Shown piece after piece: positions 49,919 to 58,114 of a DNA stretch of 64,000 nucleotides. Positions within the stretch are counted from its first letter, which is position 1. Every line of letters begins with the position of its first letter. A program made the position numbers and the translations under genes. Origin of the DNA: Nitrincola sp. A-D6. Lineage in GTDB: Bacteria; Pseudomonadota; Gammaproteobacteria; Pseudomonadales; Balneatricaceae. The stretch covers positions 1-64,000 of the forward strand of contig NZ_JRLB01000061.1 in the NCBI RefSeq assembly GCF_000764495.1, read 5' to 3'. A model generated the notes under the pieces. The model ran no database searches and was not told the DNA's origin. It was given only the letters and a program-made list of their open reading frames with translations.

Positions 49919-50287
49919 ATGAAGAAGACATTACTCGCTGCCGCACTGTCCAGCCTGATCGCACTCGGCTTCACCGCCACAGCAACCGCTAACGAAGGCG
50001 AAGCTGGCATGCAGACACAACAGGCACCCATGGAGTTTGCTCAGACTGATCTGCAAACCTTTGCATCGGTTCAGGGTGATCTGGATACCATTCGTGCTGA
50101 TTATTCCGCTCGCCTTGAAGCTGCCAATGATCAGGAACAGGCTGCCCAGCTACAACAGGAAGCCAGCCAGCTAATGGTTGAAGCTGTACAAGAAGCAGGT
50201 ATGGATATTGAAACTTACAACAACATCGCCCTGGCACTGCAGAGTGATCCAGAACTGCGCGATAAAGTATCTGCCATGCTTAATTGA
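49919..50287 (+). CDS. DUF4168 domain-containing secreted protein
   Basis: 122 residues with a clear signal peptide (1-25, LIALGFTATATA). The mature part is a single helical DUF4168 domain: FAQTDLQTFASVQGDLDTIR, then a Gln/Glu-rich helix and the ending YNNIALALQSDPELRDKVSA. The function of the family is unknown; members are small periplasmic proteins common in marine and halophilic proteobacteria. A sigma-54-like promoter and good ribosome-binding site (AAAGGAG) precede it. Divergent from the kinase-NtrC-TtrS-like operon, which may control it. A REP-like cluster follows the stop. Confidence 0.85.
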   Translation: MKKTLLAAALSSLIALGFTATATANEGEAGMQTQQAPMEFAQTDLQTFASVQGDLDTIRADYSARLEAANDQEQAAQLQQEASQLMVEAVQEAGMDIETYNNIALALQSDPELRDKVSAMLN

Positions 50288-50296
50288 TTGCTCTGA

Positions 50297-50425
50297 TCGC
50301 CCGGAGACCGGGCTCCTACAAAGGCAGACCATACCCTGTAGGAGCTCACTCTGTGAGCGATGTTTTTATTCGCCCGGAGACCGGGCTCCCACAGACCTAG
50401 CTCCCACAAACCGAGTTCCTACACA
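50297..50425. repeat. REP-like cluster overlapping the 3' end of the hydrolase gene
   Basis: Units CGCCCGGAGACCGGGCTCC, TGTAGGAGCTCACTCTGTGAGC and a second CGCCCGGAGACCGGGCTCC, followed by GACCTAGCTCCCACA and ACCGAGTTCCTACA half-units. The hydrolase stop codon (50397-50399) and its last eight or so codons lie inside these half-units. Confidence 0.8.
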
Positions 50426-51251
50426 CCCAATCCACTACTAGCTGCTGCTGTTCCGGACTCACCAGCGTGGGGGCATGGCCTACGTCGGCCAGGGTTACAC
50501 ATTGCGCTGTGGGCTGCGACTTTTGCATAGCCTCCAGCAAACTGGCTGAAAGCAGATCCGACTCAGCACCACGAACAACCATCAGCGGGCAGCGAATCGC
50601 CTGCCATTGCGGCCAAAGTGTTTGCTCATCGTCATCAACGTTTTGAAACGCCTTTCCCAGCGCCGGATCATAATGCAGGGTATAACGCCCATCAGGCAGA
50701 CGGCGACTCGAGGTGAGCGCCATGCGCCGCCAGAATTCGGCTGTATTCTTGCCAAAGGTTACATAGACTGTTTTCAGCCACTGCTCCAATTCAGTCAGTG
50801 AATCAAACACCGGTTGCATACTGATATAGTCACGAATGCGTTGCAGCGCTTTGGCTGGCAACTCCGGTCCGACATCATTAACCAACAGAGCGCTAACTGG
50901 CGTATCGGCTTCTGCAGCCAGCAATATCCCGATCAACCCTCCCATAGAGGTACCAATCCAGATGCATTGATCGATCTTAAAGGCATCCAGCAGCTGATGA
51001 GCCACCTCAACATAACGCGGCAACACATAATCCACTTCGGGTGATGCACTCCACTGTGAGTGTCCGCGACCCGGCGTGTCAGGGCAGAGCACAAAGAAGT
51101 CTTTGGCAAGTGTCTGCGCTAATTCATCAAAATCCCGACCTGTACGGGTCAAACCATGCCACAGCACTACAGCTGGAGCACTCTGATCTCCCCAGCAGGT
51201 CAGGTGCACTTCTAACTGATCGCATTGAACAAAATGATGCTGTACTTGCAT
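50397..51251 (-). CDS. Alpha/beta hydrolase
   Basis: 284 residues of the alpha/beta hydrolase fold. The oxyanion region is VVLWHGLTRTGRDFDEL (about 29-45). The nucleophile elbow GTSMGG (about 98-103) carries the catalytic Ser. The acid is likely the Asp in VVRGAESDLLS and the base is the His in LADVGHAPTL. It resembles carboxylesterases and HSL-like peptidases of unknown substrate. The last residues CRNSVCGS are encoded by REP-like half-units and are probably not part of the original fold. It is in tandem with the amidoligase gene (27-bp gap) and may share its operon. Confidence 0.85.
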   Translation of the reverse strand: MQVQHHFVQCDQLEVHLTCWGDQSAPAVVLWHGLTRTGRDFDELAQTLAKDFFVLCPDTPGRGHSQWSASPEVDYVLPRYVEVAHQLLDAFKIDQCIWIGTSMGGLIGILLAAEADTPVSALLVNDVGPELPAKALQRIRDYISMQPVFDSLTELEQWLKTVYVTFGKNTAEFWRRMALTSSRRLPDGRYTLHYDPALGKAFQNVDDDEQTLWPQWQAIRCPLMVVRGAESDLLSASLLEAMQKSQPTAQCVTLADVGHAPTLVSPEQQQLVVDWVCRNSVCGS

Positions 51252-51278
51252 ATCAACTCCTTTTTATACACTGACAGG

Positions 51279-52276
51279 TCAGAAACGTTGCACCCAATCA
51301 GTAGACAGGCGTGCGGCCCAATCTCCAAACCAGCGATCCAGGGGGCGTGCCAAAAACTGCTGGTAAGCACGACAGCAGTCATTTAAACGCTCTCTGTCAG
51401 CCGCAAGTTGCTCCACCTCAACCCAATCATTCCAGGCCTTGAATAACCCCCAGCCTGGCTGATCTATTTCACAGTTTGGCAGACGGTAGTGCCAGGTAGG
51501 CCGCGCCTTAATCAATACATCCTGGGTTTTGCGTGCCACACGCGGTGCATCCAGGTACTTGAATAAGGGCAACAGATCCAGAGCACGGTTACGCGTTGGA
51601 TTAAACTTCAGGTAATCCTCAATCAGTTGATCCTGATCTGGCCAGTATTCAGGATCAACCACTTTCAGCACATAGTCTTTGGGAAAGGGTTCAGCAAACA
51701 AGGTTACTCGTCTGGCCAGGTCTATCCGTGCGCGTTTGAACAACCACTCGTACAGGCACAAGAAAGACTTAAGTACAGCCGTCAGTAGCGCAACATCCCG
51801 CGAGGGTATTTCCGGATTGAATTGCATCCCAAAGGCATTGGTGAGCGTATCAGAGGTACCCCGTGCACCCGCTTGACGCAACCGGACAATTAACTGTTCC
51901 ACTTCATCAAGACGATCCAGCGGCAACGGAGGCTAATCACCTCCAACGGCACCAGCGGCAAAGACACAGTTTTTAATAATTCTTCAGCGGAACCGCTCAA
52001 CTCCCCCGACAAGGTATCAGCCACATGCTCCTGACGCCCCATTTTTTTCAGCAAATCAAAATCCAGTTCAACAACCCAGTCACCCGCCGGATCCCCTGTC
52101 AGACGGCGTTCATAGCGGCCATCCTGTTCCACGCTAAGTGCCATAAACTCACTAACCAGATCACTGACAAGATCCAGCGTAACGCCATTCATCTCAATCT
52201 CAACACCACAGCGACGCATATCACCCTGAGCATTGTTCTGCCAGGGTGTTTTGCGCAATCTTGAAAATTCAGCCAT
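51279..52276 (-). CDS. Amidoligase family protein (COOH-NH2 ligase, GS-like fold; interrupted by one frameshift)
   Basis: Resembles Amidoligase_2 proteins, predicted ATP-dependent COOH-NH2 ligases with a glutamine-synthetase-like fold. The N-terminal piece (51890-52276) has the characteristic MRRCGVEIEMNGV, an E-x-E metal-binding start, and WVVELDFDLLKKM. The C-terminal piece (51279-51926) has TLTNAFGMQFNPEIPSRDV and YWPDQDQLIEDYLKFNPTRN. The frame breaks at 51931: repair of one base (GGCT to GGGCT on the plus strand) gives VISPPLPLDRLDEVEQL. The joined length is about 330 residues. In this family, comparative genomics has linked such ligases with AIG2-like gamma-glutamylcyclotransferases, and one lies next door. 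The substrate is unknown. Confidence 0.75.
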
Positions 52277-52308
52277 AAACCTTCCTTTGGGTGTCAGTCG
52301 GTTGCTGA

Positions 52309-52761
52309 TTAGGGTGTTTGCAGTCTACGATAAACCCAGGCCTGACTGCCATCATCCAGGGTCATTTTTACCCGCTCGTAACGCACGCCCAAACGCTCAT
52401 AACGATCCAGTCTTGCCAATTGACGGCCATTCACTTCAAACACCAAACCCGGCGTTTGCGCCGAAGGGTCGGCAATAATATTCAACCCCTCCCGACGCTT
52501 TCCCGGTAACACAGCGTCTTTTGTTTCACCGGCGTGCCCGGTCACTATAAACCTTACCCAGGGTTGTTTTAGTGTACCGAAAGCAAACACCCGGTGCATG
52601 CGATCCTCCACAGCAGGTAGATAATCAGGAGGGGTATAAAAAAAAGGACTTAGTAATATCAGCCAAAGATAAACCGGTAACAGCAATATAGCACCAGAGA
52701 TTAGCAAAATCAGTCGATTACGCCACCACCTGGGCCTCTGTTGATGACATTCAGAACGCAT
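52309..52761 (-). CDS. Membrane-anchored gamma-glutamylcyclotransferase-like (AIG2) protein
   Basis: 150 residues. One N-terminal membrane helix (about 15-38, LILLISGAILLLPVYLWLIL) precedes a small GGCT/AIG2-like domain. The YGSL-type binding loop appears as VFAFGTLKQPWVR, and the later part has PGLVFEVNGRQLARLDRYER, then RYERVKMTLDDG. In this fold a conserved Glu attacks gamma-glutamyl amides to release 5-oxoproline. The anchor suggests action at the inner membrane, with the side not clear. It is 32 bp upstream of the amidoligase start on the same strand, so the two are co-expressed and probably act on the same linkage. Confidence 0.75.
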   Translation of the reverse strand: MRSECHQQRPRWWRNRLILLISGAILLLPVYLWLILLSPFFYTPPDYLPAVEDRMHRVFAFGTLKQPWVRFIVTGHAGETKDAVLPGKRREGLNIIADPSAQTPGLVFEVNGRQLARLDRYERLGVRYERVKMTLDDGSQAWVYRRLQTP

Positions 52762-52795
52762 AGCACCTCAGATATTTATACTCTGTGTCTCCACA

Positions 52796-53365
52796 TTATA
52801 GATAAGGTGGGGTACATGCGCTGATAATCACACACTCTACATTGCCGACATTACGAAAACGGTGTGGCTGACGGCTATCAAACAGATAAGCATCACCGGC
52901 TTTAAGAATCTGCTTACGATCACCCACGGTCAGTTCGATGCTGCCAGAAATCACTACTCCACCCTCTTCAGATTCATGCTGCAACATGCTGCGCCCTGTA
53001 TCGGCTCCGGGAGCATAACGCTCGTGCAAAACCTGCAACTGATGGTGACGCATATCACCCACCTGGCGAAAATCCACCGGGCCAGATGTTAAAGGCATCA
53101 ATTCATTCGCCTTGAAGAATACCCGGTTTTCTTCGGGAGGCTCCAATGCAAAAAAATCAGTCAAGGACAGAGGAATCACTTCCAGAATTTTTTTTAATGA
53201 AGAAACTGAAGGGCTACTCTGATTATTTTCTATCAACGAAATGGCGGCATTGGTTACTCCTGCACGCTTCGCCAGCTCACGCTGCGATAAACCGGCGTTC
53301 TGGCGCACAAAGCGCAATCGCGCACCTAACTCGAAATCATCCTGTGTACTTGCCTGCTCACTCAT
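52796..53365 (-). CDS. XRE-cupin transcriptional regulator, PuuR-like
   Basis: The start is set at the ATG giving MSEQASTQDDFELGARLRFV; an upstream ATG adds only eight residues. The N-terminal HTH (about 14-68) reads VRQNAGLSQRELAKRAGVTN, then AAISLIENNQSSPSVSSLKK. The C-terminal cupin (about 110-180) has EEGGVVISGSIELTVGD and YLFDSRQPHRFRN. PuuR represses putrescine-use genes in E. coli and releases DNA in putrescine. Here it sits between the amidoligase/cyclotransferase pair and the divergent polyamine-type transporter and gab genes, so control of either or both is likely. Confidence 0.85.
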   Translation of the reverse strand: MSEQASTQDDFELGARLRFVRQNAGLSQRELAKRAGVTNAAISLIENNQSSPSVSSLKKILEVIPLSLTDFFALEPPEENRVFFKANELMPLTSGPVDFRQVGDMRHHQLQVLHERYAPGADTGRSMLQHESEEGGVVISGSIELTVGDRKQILKAGDAYLFDSRQPHRFRNVGNVECVIISACTPPYL

Positions 53366-53519
53366 ACCAAAAACTCCAAACTGCACCATAAGTTACCCCG
53401 AACACTAACTTGAGCACTATAACGGGGCATAAAATTACACTTGCGTTAACTGGTTTAAATATGCGATAACTAAACTTAACACACGGGCCACGCGATGTCC
53501 GATAAGGTTAACCCTGAAC

Positions 53520-53535
53520 TGGCACAAATTGTGCA
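53520..53535 (+). promoter_or_regulatory. Palindrome with sigma-54-like spacing upstream of the transporter operon
   Basis: TGGCACAAATTGTGCA has GG and GC exactly 10 bp apart and matches the sigma-54 consensus except for one base in the -12 box. The core GCACAA-A-TTGTGC is also a perfect odd palindrome, which would suit a dimeric operator such as one for the PuuR-like protein. The site is 170 bp upstream of the ATPase start. Which role is real cannot be decided from sequence. Confidence 0.35.
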
Positions 53536-53706
53536 GATCTAACTAGCTATAAGGTCTACATACGTGTCAGGCATTGCCAGCAAGGGCGTTACCCTTAGGG
53601 AATAATAACTATAATACCCACCTACTTGAAAGTGGAGTGTTATTTTTCGCCCTTGCTGTCAATTTTAATTAACAAGTCAGTTCATCTGACGCAGGAGGAG
53701 AAAGAT

Positions 53707-54807
53707 ATGCTAGAAGGCACGGCCAATGAGCCTTTGGTGCGCTTTACCGGTGTGCAGAAAACCTACGATGGTGAGTCTCTCGTCGTCAAGGACCTCAATC
53801 TCAACATCCAGAAAGGTGAATTTGTCACGCTATTGGGCCCATCCGGCTCAGGTAAAACCACCTGCCTGATGATGCTGGCCGGTTTTGAAACCCCGACCAG
53901 CGGCGATATATTTCTCGGCGAGCAGCGTCTGAATACCCAACCTCCGCACAAGCGCAATATCGGCATGGTGTTTCAGAACTACGCCTTATTTCCACATATG
54001 ACCGTAGAAGAAAACCTCTACTACCCGCTGAAAACGCGCAAAATGCCCAAAGCTGAGGCCAAGGCCAAAGTAGATAAAATTTTGCAGACCATTCAACTGG
54101 AGTCATTTGCCAAGCGCCGCCCAGCTCAACTGTCGGGTGGACAACAGCAGCGTGTTGCACTGGCACGGGCACTGGTGTTTGAACCGCAACTGGTACTGAT
54201 GGATGAGCCGCTCGGGGCACTGGATAAACAGCTGCGTGAACAAATGCAACTGGAAATTAAACATCTGCATGAAAACCTGGGACTAACAGTCGTCTTTGTT
54301 ACGCATGACCAAAGCGAAGCCCTGACCATGTCGGATCGTGTAGCCGTGTTTAACGATGGTGTTATCCAGCAGATAGATACGCCACAGGCGCTTTATGAAT
54401 ACCCGGCCAACTCGTTCGTAGCCCAGTTTATCGGCGAAAACAATACGCTGATGGGTAAAGTGCAGTCGGCTGAGGGTGATTTCTGTCAGGTGAGCTTTGG
54501 TGATGGCCTGGGCACCCGTGCATCAAAAAGCCAGGTGCTGGCAGCCGGAGACACAACCCGTCTGTCGATTCGTCCTGAGCGTATTCACCTGAACAGCGGC
54601 AGCGTTGAACTGCCCAACCGTTACAAAGTAAAGCTGCATGAATTCATCTACCTGGGTGACCACTTACGCCTGCGTTGTGGACTCGCTGGCAATGACAATT
54701 TTTATGTCAAGGTGCCGGTCAGTGAACTCTGTCCATCTCTATCCATCGGCGATTTCATTGATATCGGCTGGCGTGATGAAGATGTCAGAGCACTGGACGC
54801 TTCTTGA
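53707..54807 (+). CDS. Polyamine-type ABC transporter ATP-binding protein (PotA/PotG-like)
   Basis: The start is set at ATG 53707 (MLEGTANEPLVRFTGVQKTY), directly after CAGGAGGAGAAAGAT; upstream in-frame codons lack such a site. 366 residues. Walker A is GPSGSGKTTCLMMLAG, Q-loop MVFQNYALFPHMTVEEN, signature LSGGQQQRVALARAL, Walker B LVLMDEPLGALDKQ and H-loop VTHDQSEAL. A TOBE_2 domain (about 280-360) is typical of spermidine/putrescine importers. It energises the two permeases that follow the binding-protein gene. First gene of a likely operon ATPase-SBP-permease-permease-gabD-gabT. Confidence 0.93.
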   Translation: MLEGTANEPLVRFTGVQKTYDGESLVVKDLNLNIQKGEFVTLLGPSGSGKTTCLMMLAGFETPTSGDIFLGEQRLNTQPPHKRNIGMVFQNYALFPHMTVEENLYYPLKTRKMPKAEAKAKVDKILQTIQLESFAKRRPAQLSGGQQQRVALARALVFEPQLVLMDEPLGALDKQLREQMQLEIKHLHENLGLTVVFVTHDQSEALTMSDRVAVFNDGVIQQIDTPQALYEYPANSFVAQFIGENNTLMGKVQSAEGDFCQVSFGDGLGTRASKSQVLAAGDTTRLSIRPERIHLNSGSVELPNRYKVKLHEFIYLGDHLRLRCGLAGNDNFYVKVPVSELCPSLSIGDFIDIGWRDEDVRALDAS

Positions 54808-54859
54808 TTTTTTTGCTGCAACACACCTGAAAACCCATCCGAAAATAGCGGAGATCACA

Positions 54860-55909
54860 ATGAAACTGAAAAATAAAATAGCTAAACATCTACTAACTGG
54901 CGGTCTGTTGACTGCAAGCCTGGCCGTGGCCGGCAGTGCGCAAGCCTTTACCGTTATCTCCTTCGGTGGAGCCAATGGTGATGCGCTACAGGAAGCCTAT
55001 TATGCACCTTTCGCCAGCAGCACCGGTACCGACCTTACACCGGGTGACTACAACGGCGAATTCGCACGTATTCGCGCCATGGTTGAAACCGGCAATGTTA
55101 GTTGGGATCTGGTAGAAGTTGAATCACCAGAGCTTGTGCGTGGTTGTTTTGAAGGCTTGTTCGAGCCGATTGACTGGGAAAAACTGGGCATCAAAGATCA
55201 GTTGATTGAGCCAGCTGTAACGGAGTGTGGCGTGGGCATGTTTGTATGGTCCACCGTGCTTGCCTATGATGCCGACCGCCTGGACAAGGCACCACAAAGC
55301 TGGGCCGATTTCTGGAATGTTGAAGAGTTTCCAGGTAAGCGCGGCCTGCGTCGTGGCGCCAAATTCACACTTGAGTTTGCACTGATGGCAGATGGCGTTC
55401 CAGCTAATGAAGTTTACGATGTGCTGGCTACACCAGCCGGTGTTGATCGTGCCTTCGCTAAACTGGAAGAGATTCAGGATCACATTCAGTGGTGGGAAGC
55501 CGGTGCACAACCGCCACAGTGGCTGGTTGCCGGTGATGTTGTTATGTCCTCAGCTTACAATGGCCGTATTGCTGTTGCTCAGGAAGAAGGCCGCAACCTG
55601 GCCATCAACTGGTCAGGCAGCGTATACGATCTGGACTACTGGGCTATCGTACAGGGTAGCAACCACACTGATACAGCCTATGATTTCCTCCGCTTTTCCA
55701 GCCAGCCAGATACTCAGGCTGAGTACTCTAAACGCATCCCTTACGGTCCGGTAAACCCAGAAGCCTTGGCGAAGTTACCTGAAGAACAGGCCGTACGCAT
55801 GCCTACCAATGCAGCCAACCTTGAAGGTGCCTTGGCCGTTAACACAGAGTTCTGGGTTGATTATGGCGAAGAACTGGAACAGCGCTTTAACTCCTGGGCG
55901 TCACAGTAA
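54860..55909 (+). CDS. Polyamine/GABA-type ABC transporter periplasmic substrate-binding protein (PotD family)
   Basis: The start is set at ATG 54860 (MKLKNKIAKHLLTGGLLTAS), with GCGGAG in front and a signal peptide cleaved after SAQA; the open frame extends far upstream only by overlapping the ATPase gene. 349 residues. Mature start FTVISFGGANGDALQEAYYA, then DLVEVESPELVRGCFEGLFE, VWSTVLAYDADRL and a Trp/Tyr-rich pocket region (WWEAGAQPPQWLVAG, YDLDYWAIVQ). The fold is that of PotD/PotF-like proteins. Exact ligand (putrescine, spermidine, GABA or another amine) is unproven, but the downstream gabD and gabT favour putrescine or GABA. Confidence 0.88.
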   Translation: MKLKNKIAKHLLTGGLLTASLAVAGSAQAFTVISFGGANGDALQEAYYAPFASSTGTDLTPGDYNGEFARIRAMVETGNVSWDLVEVESPELVRGCFEGLFEPIDWEKLGIKDQLIEPAVTECGVGMFVWSTVLAYDADRLDKAPQSWADFWNVEEFPGKRGLRRGAKFTLEFALMADGVPANEVYDVLATPAGVDRAFAKLEEIQDHIQWWEAGAQPPQWLVAGDVVMSSAYNGRIAVAQEEGRNLAINWSGSVYDLDYWAIVQGSNHTDTAYDFLRFSSQPDTQAEYSKRIPYGPVNPEALAKLPEEQAVRMPTNAANLEGALAVNTEFWVDYGEELEQRFNSWASQ

Positions 55910-55980
55910 GTTACCCGTACCGGTCAGGGATGACCGGTTTCATGTTTAATTAACGGGTCTGCGAAAGACCGGAGGAGATA

Positions 55981-57237
55981 ATGACCAGCATTACGGCCAC
56001 TCAGACACTCGACGGAGACGAACCGGTTTCCGGCCTTAAAGCGCAATTGCGCCGTGCTGAACGCTTAAAAAAAATAAAGGCCATGTTGCTCGTCGCACCA
56101 CTGGCCCTATTTCTGATAGTTGCCTTTGTGCTGCCAATCAGCAGCATGTTATGGCGCAGCATCGACAACTCTGAAATCAACCAGGTTATGCCCAAAACAG
56201 CCGCCCAGATTCTCAAATGGGATGGTACCGGGATTCCAGACGAAGCCGTGTTTGCTGCACTGGCTGAAGAACTACGTACATCCAGAGAAGATGGTGGACT
56301 CGGCCGCATCGGTCGGCGACTGAACTATGAAGACCCCAGTTTTCGTTCACTGTTAACTCGCACTATACGCAAACTGCCAGCCACCACCGAAGTTAGCTGG
56401 ACAGATGAACTCACCGGTATAGATGCTCGCTGGAATGACACCGAAACCTGGCATGTATTGCTACGCGCCGCACCCACGACAACAGACCGTTATCTGTTAG
56501 CTTCCCTGGATATGGAACGCGGTGATGATGGCAAAATTACCCGGGTTGAGCCCAATCAACAGTTGTATGTGCAGGTATTCAAACGCACGCTGGTGATTGC
56601 TGGTGGCGTTACACTCATCTGTCTGTTTTTGGGGTTTCCGCTGGCTTATTTACTGGCAACACTGCCACCTGCCAAAAGTAATATCCTGCTGATTTTTGTT
56701 TTACTGCCTTTCTGGACCTCGTTACTGGTTCGAACAGCGGCCTGGATCGTGCTGCTGCAATCCGGTGGTCTGGTCAATACAGGTCTAATGTGGACAGGAC
56801 TGATTGATTCACCTATGCAATTGGTGTTCAACCGTATCGGGGTATTTTTTGCCATGGTACATGTTTTACTACCCTTTATGATCCTGCCACTTTACAGCGT
56901 TATGAAAGGTGTATCACCCACCTATCAGCGTGCGGCTGTCTCGTTGGGTGCGCATCCTTTTGCCGCGTTTTGGCAGGTTTATGTGCCTCAGACTATTTCC
57001 GGTATCGCTGCGGGCACCATTCTGGTGTTCATTATGGCGCTGGGCTATTACATCACTCCCGCGCTGGTGGGTGGACCATCAGACCAGATGGTTAGCTATT
57101 ACGTTGCCTATTACACCAACACTACCAATAACTGGGGTATGGCTGCCGCATTGGGTGCACTGTTGCTAATTGTTACTCTGTTGCTGTATCTGGTGTACCA
57201 CAAGCTGGTCAATAAAAGACAACTGGTCCGGAGCTAA
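55981..57237 (+). CDS. Polyamine-type ABC transporter permease (PotB/PotH-like) with large periplasmic insert
   Basis: 418 residues, longer than the usual 275-320. The first helix (about 36-58, MLLVAPLALFLIVAFVLPI) is followed by about 140 residues of hydrophilic sequence before the second helix (about 200, VIAGGVTLICLFLGFPLAYL). The insert is predicted periplasmic and may dock the binding protein. The remaining helices and the EAA loop (QRAAVSLGAHPFAAFWQVYVP), which contacts the ATPase, are normal. The start follows GACCGGAGGAG. Followed after 4 bp by the second permease. Confidence 0.9.
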   Translation: MTSITATQTLDGDEPVSGLKAQLRRAERLKKIKAMLLVAPLALFLIVAFVLPISSMLWRSIDNSEINQVMPKTAAQILKWDGTGIPDEAVFAALAEELRTSREDGGLGRIGRRLNYEDPSFRSLLTRTIRKLPATTEVSWTDELTGIDARWNDTETWHVLLRAAPTTTDRYLLASLDMERGDDGKITRVEPNQQLYVQVFKRTLVIAGGVTLICLFLGFPLAYLLATLPPAKSNILLIFVLLPFWTSLLVRTAAWIVLLQSGGLVNTGLMWTGLIDSPMQLVFNRIGVFFAMVHVLLPFMILPLYSVMKGVSPTYQRAAVSLGAHPFAAFWQVYVPQTISGIAAGTILVFIMALGYYITPALVGGPSDQMVSYYVAYYTNTTNNWGMAAALGALLLIVTLLLYLVYHKLVNKRQLVRS

Positions 57238-57241
57238 TACT

Positions 57242-58066
57242 ATGAGCCTACAACCTTACGCCTCCACAGTTGAACATGTCTGGTTTTGGACCTTCAGAAT
57301 ATTCTGCGGGTTGATCCTGGCATTTCTGATGCTGCCGGTGCTAGTGATTATTCCACTGTCATTTAATGCCGATAGTTTTTTAACCTATCCCATTAATGAC
57401 TTTTCGCTACGCTGGTACCGGGAAATATTTAGTGATGGCCCTTGGGTAGCTTCACTCAAAAACAGTTTAATTGTCGCGCCAATGGCTACCGTGCTGGCGA
57501 TGTTCTTCGGAACACTTGCCGCCGTCGGATTAAACCGCGCGGAGTTCCCCGGTAAAGGGATGATTTTGGCACTGCTGATTTCACCCATGGTCGTACCGCT
57601 GGTTATTGTTGCGGTCGGTATGTATTTCTTTTTTGCTGATCTTGGTTTGCTAAACAGCTACACCGGGTTAGTGATTGCACATGCCGTTTTAGGTGTACCT
57701 TTTGTAGTCATTACCGTGAACGCGACTTTGCAGGGTTTTGACTACAATCAGATGCGAGCTGGCGCCAGTCTGGGTGCCAGTCCACTGCGGGTATTTTTTA
57801 CCGTGGTCCTGCCACAGATAGTTCCCGGTGTGGCTTCAGGTGGTTTGTTTGCCTTCGCTACCTCGTTTGATGAGGTGGTGGTAGCCCTGTTCATTGCCAG
57901 CCCGACTGAACGCACCCTGCCGATTCAGATGTTCTCCGGTATTCGGGAAAACATCAGTCCGGCCATTGCCGCTATGGCAACGATTTTGATTTTAATGTCT
58001 GTAGTGCTTCTGTTGGTTATGGAGCTACTGAGGCGTCGCAGTGAAAAGCTGCGTGGTCATGCCTGA
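57242..58066 (+). CDS. Polyamine-type ABC transporter permease (PotC/PotI-like)
   Basis: The start is set at ATG 57242 (MSLQPYASTVEHVWFWTF), just after the stop of the first permease, with CCGGAGC in front. 274 residues with six helices, beginning FRIFCGLILAFLMLPVLVII and SFNADSFLTYPI. The EAA loop is MRAGASLGASPLRVFFTVVLP. Typical PotC features include FDEVVVALFIASPTERTLP. Forms the membrane channel with the preceding permease. Confidence 0.92.
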   Translation: MSLQPYASTVEHVWFWTFRIFCGLILAFLMLPVLVIIPLSFNADSFLTYPINDFSLRWYREIFSDGPWVASLKNSLIVAPMATVLAMFFGTLAAVGLNRAEFPGKGMILALLISPMVVPLVIVAVGMYFFFADLGLLNSYTGLVIAHAVLGVPFVVITVNATLQGFDYNQMRAGASLGASPLRVFFTVVLPQIVPGVASGGLFAFATSFDEVVVALFIASPTERTLPIQMFSGIRENISPAIAAMATILILMSVVLLLVMELLRRRSEKLRGHA

Positions 58067-58114
58067 TAAACAACCGCGGGAAAAATAAACCCGCGGATTT
58101 GATTGGAGAAAGCT

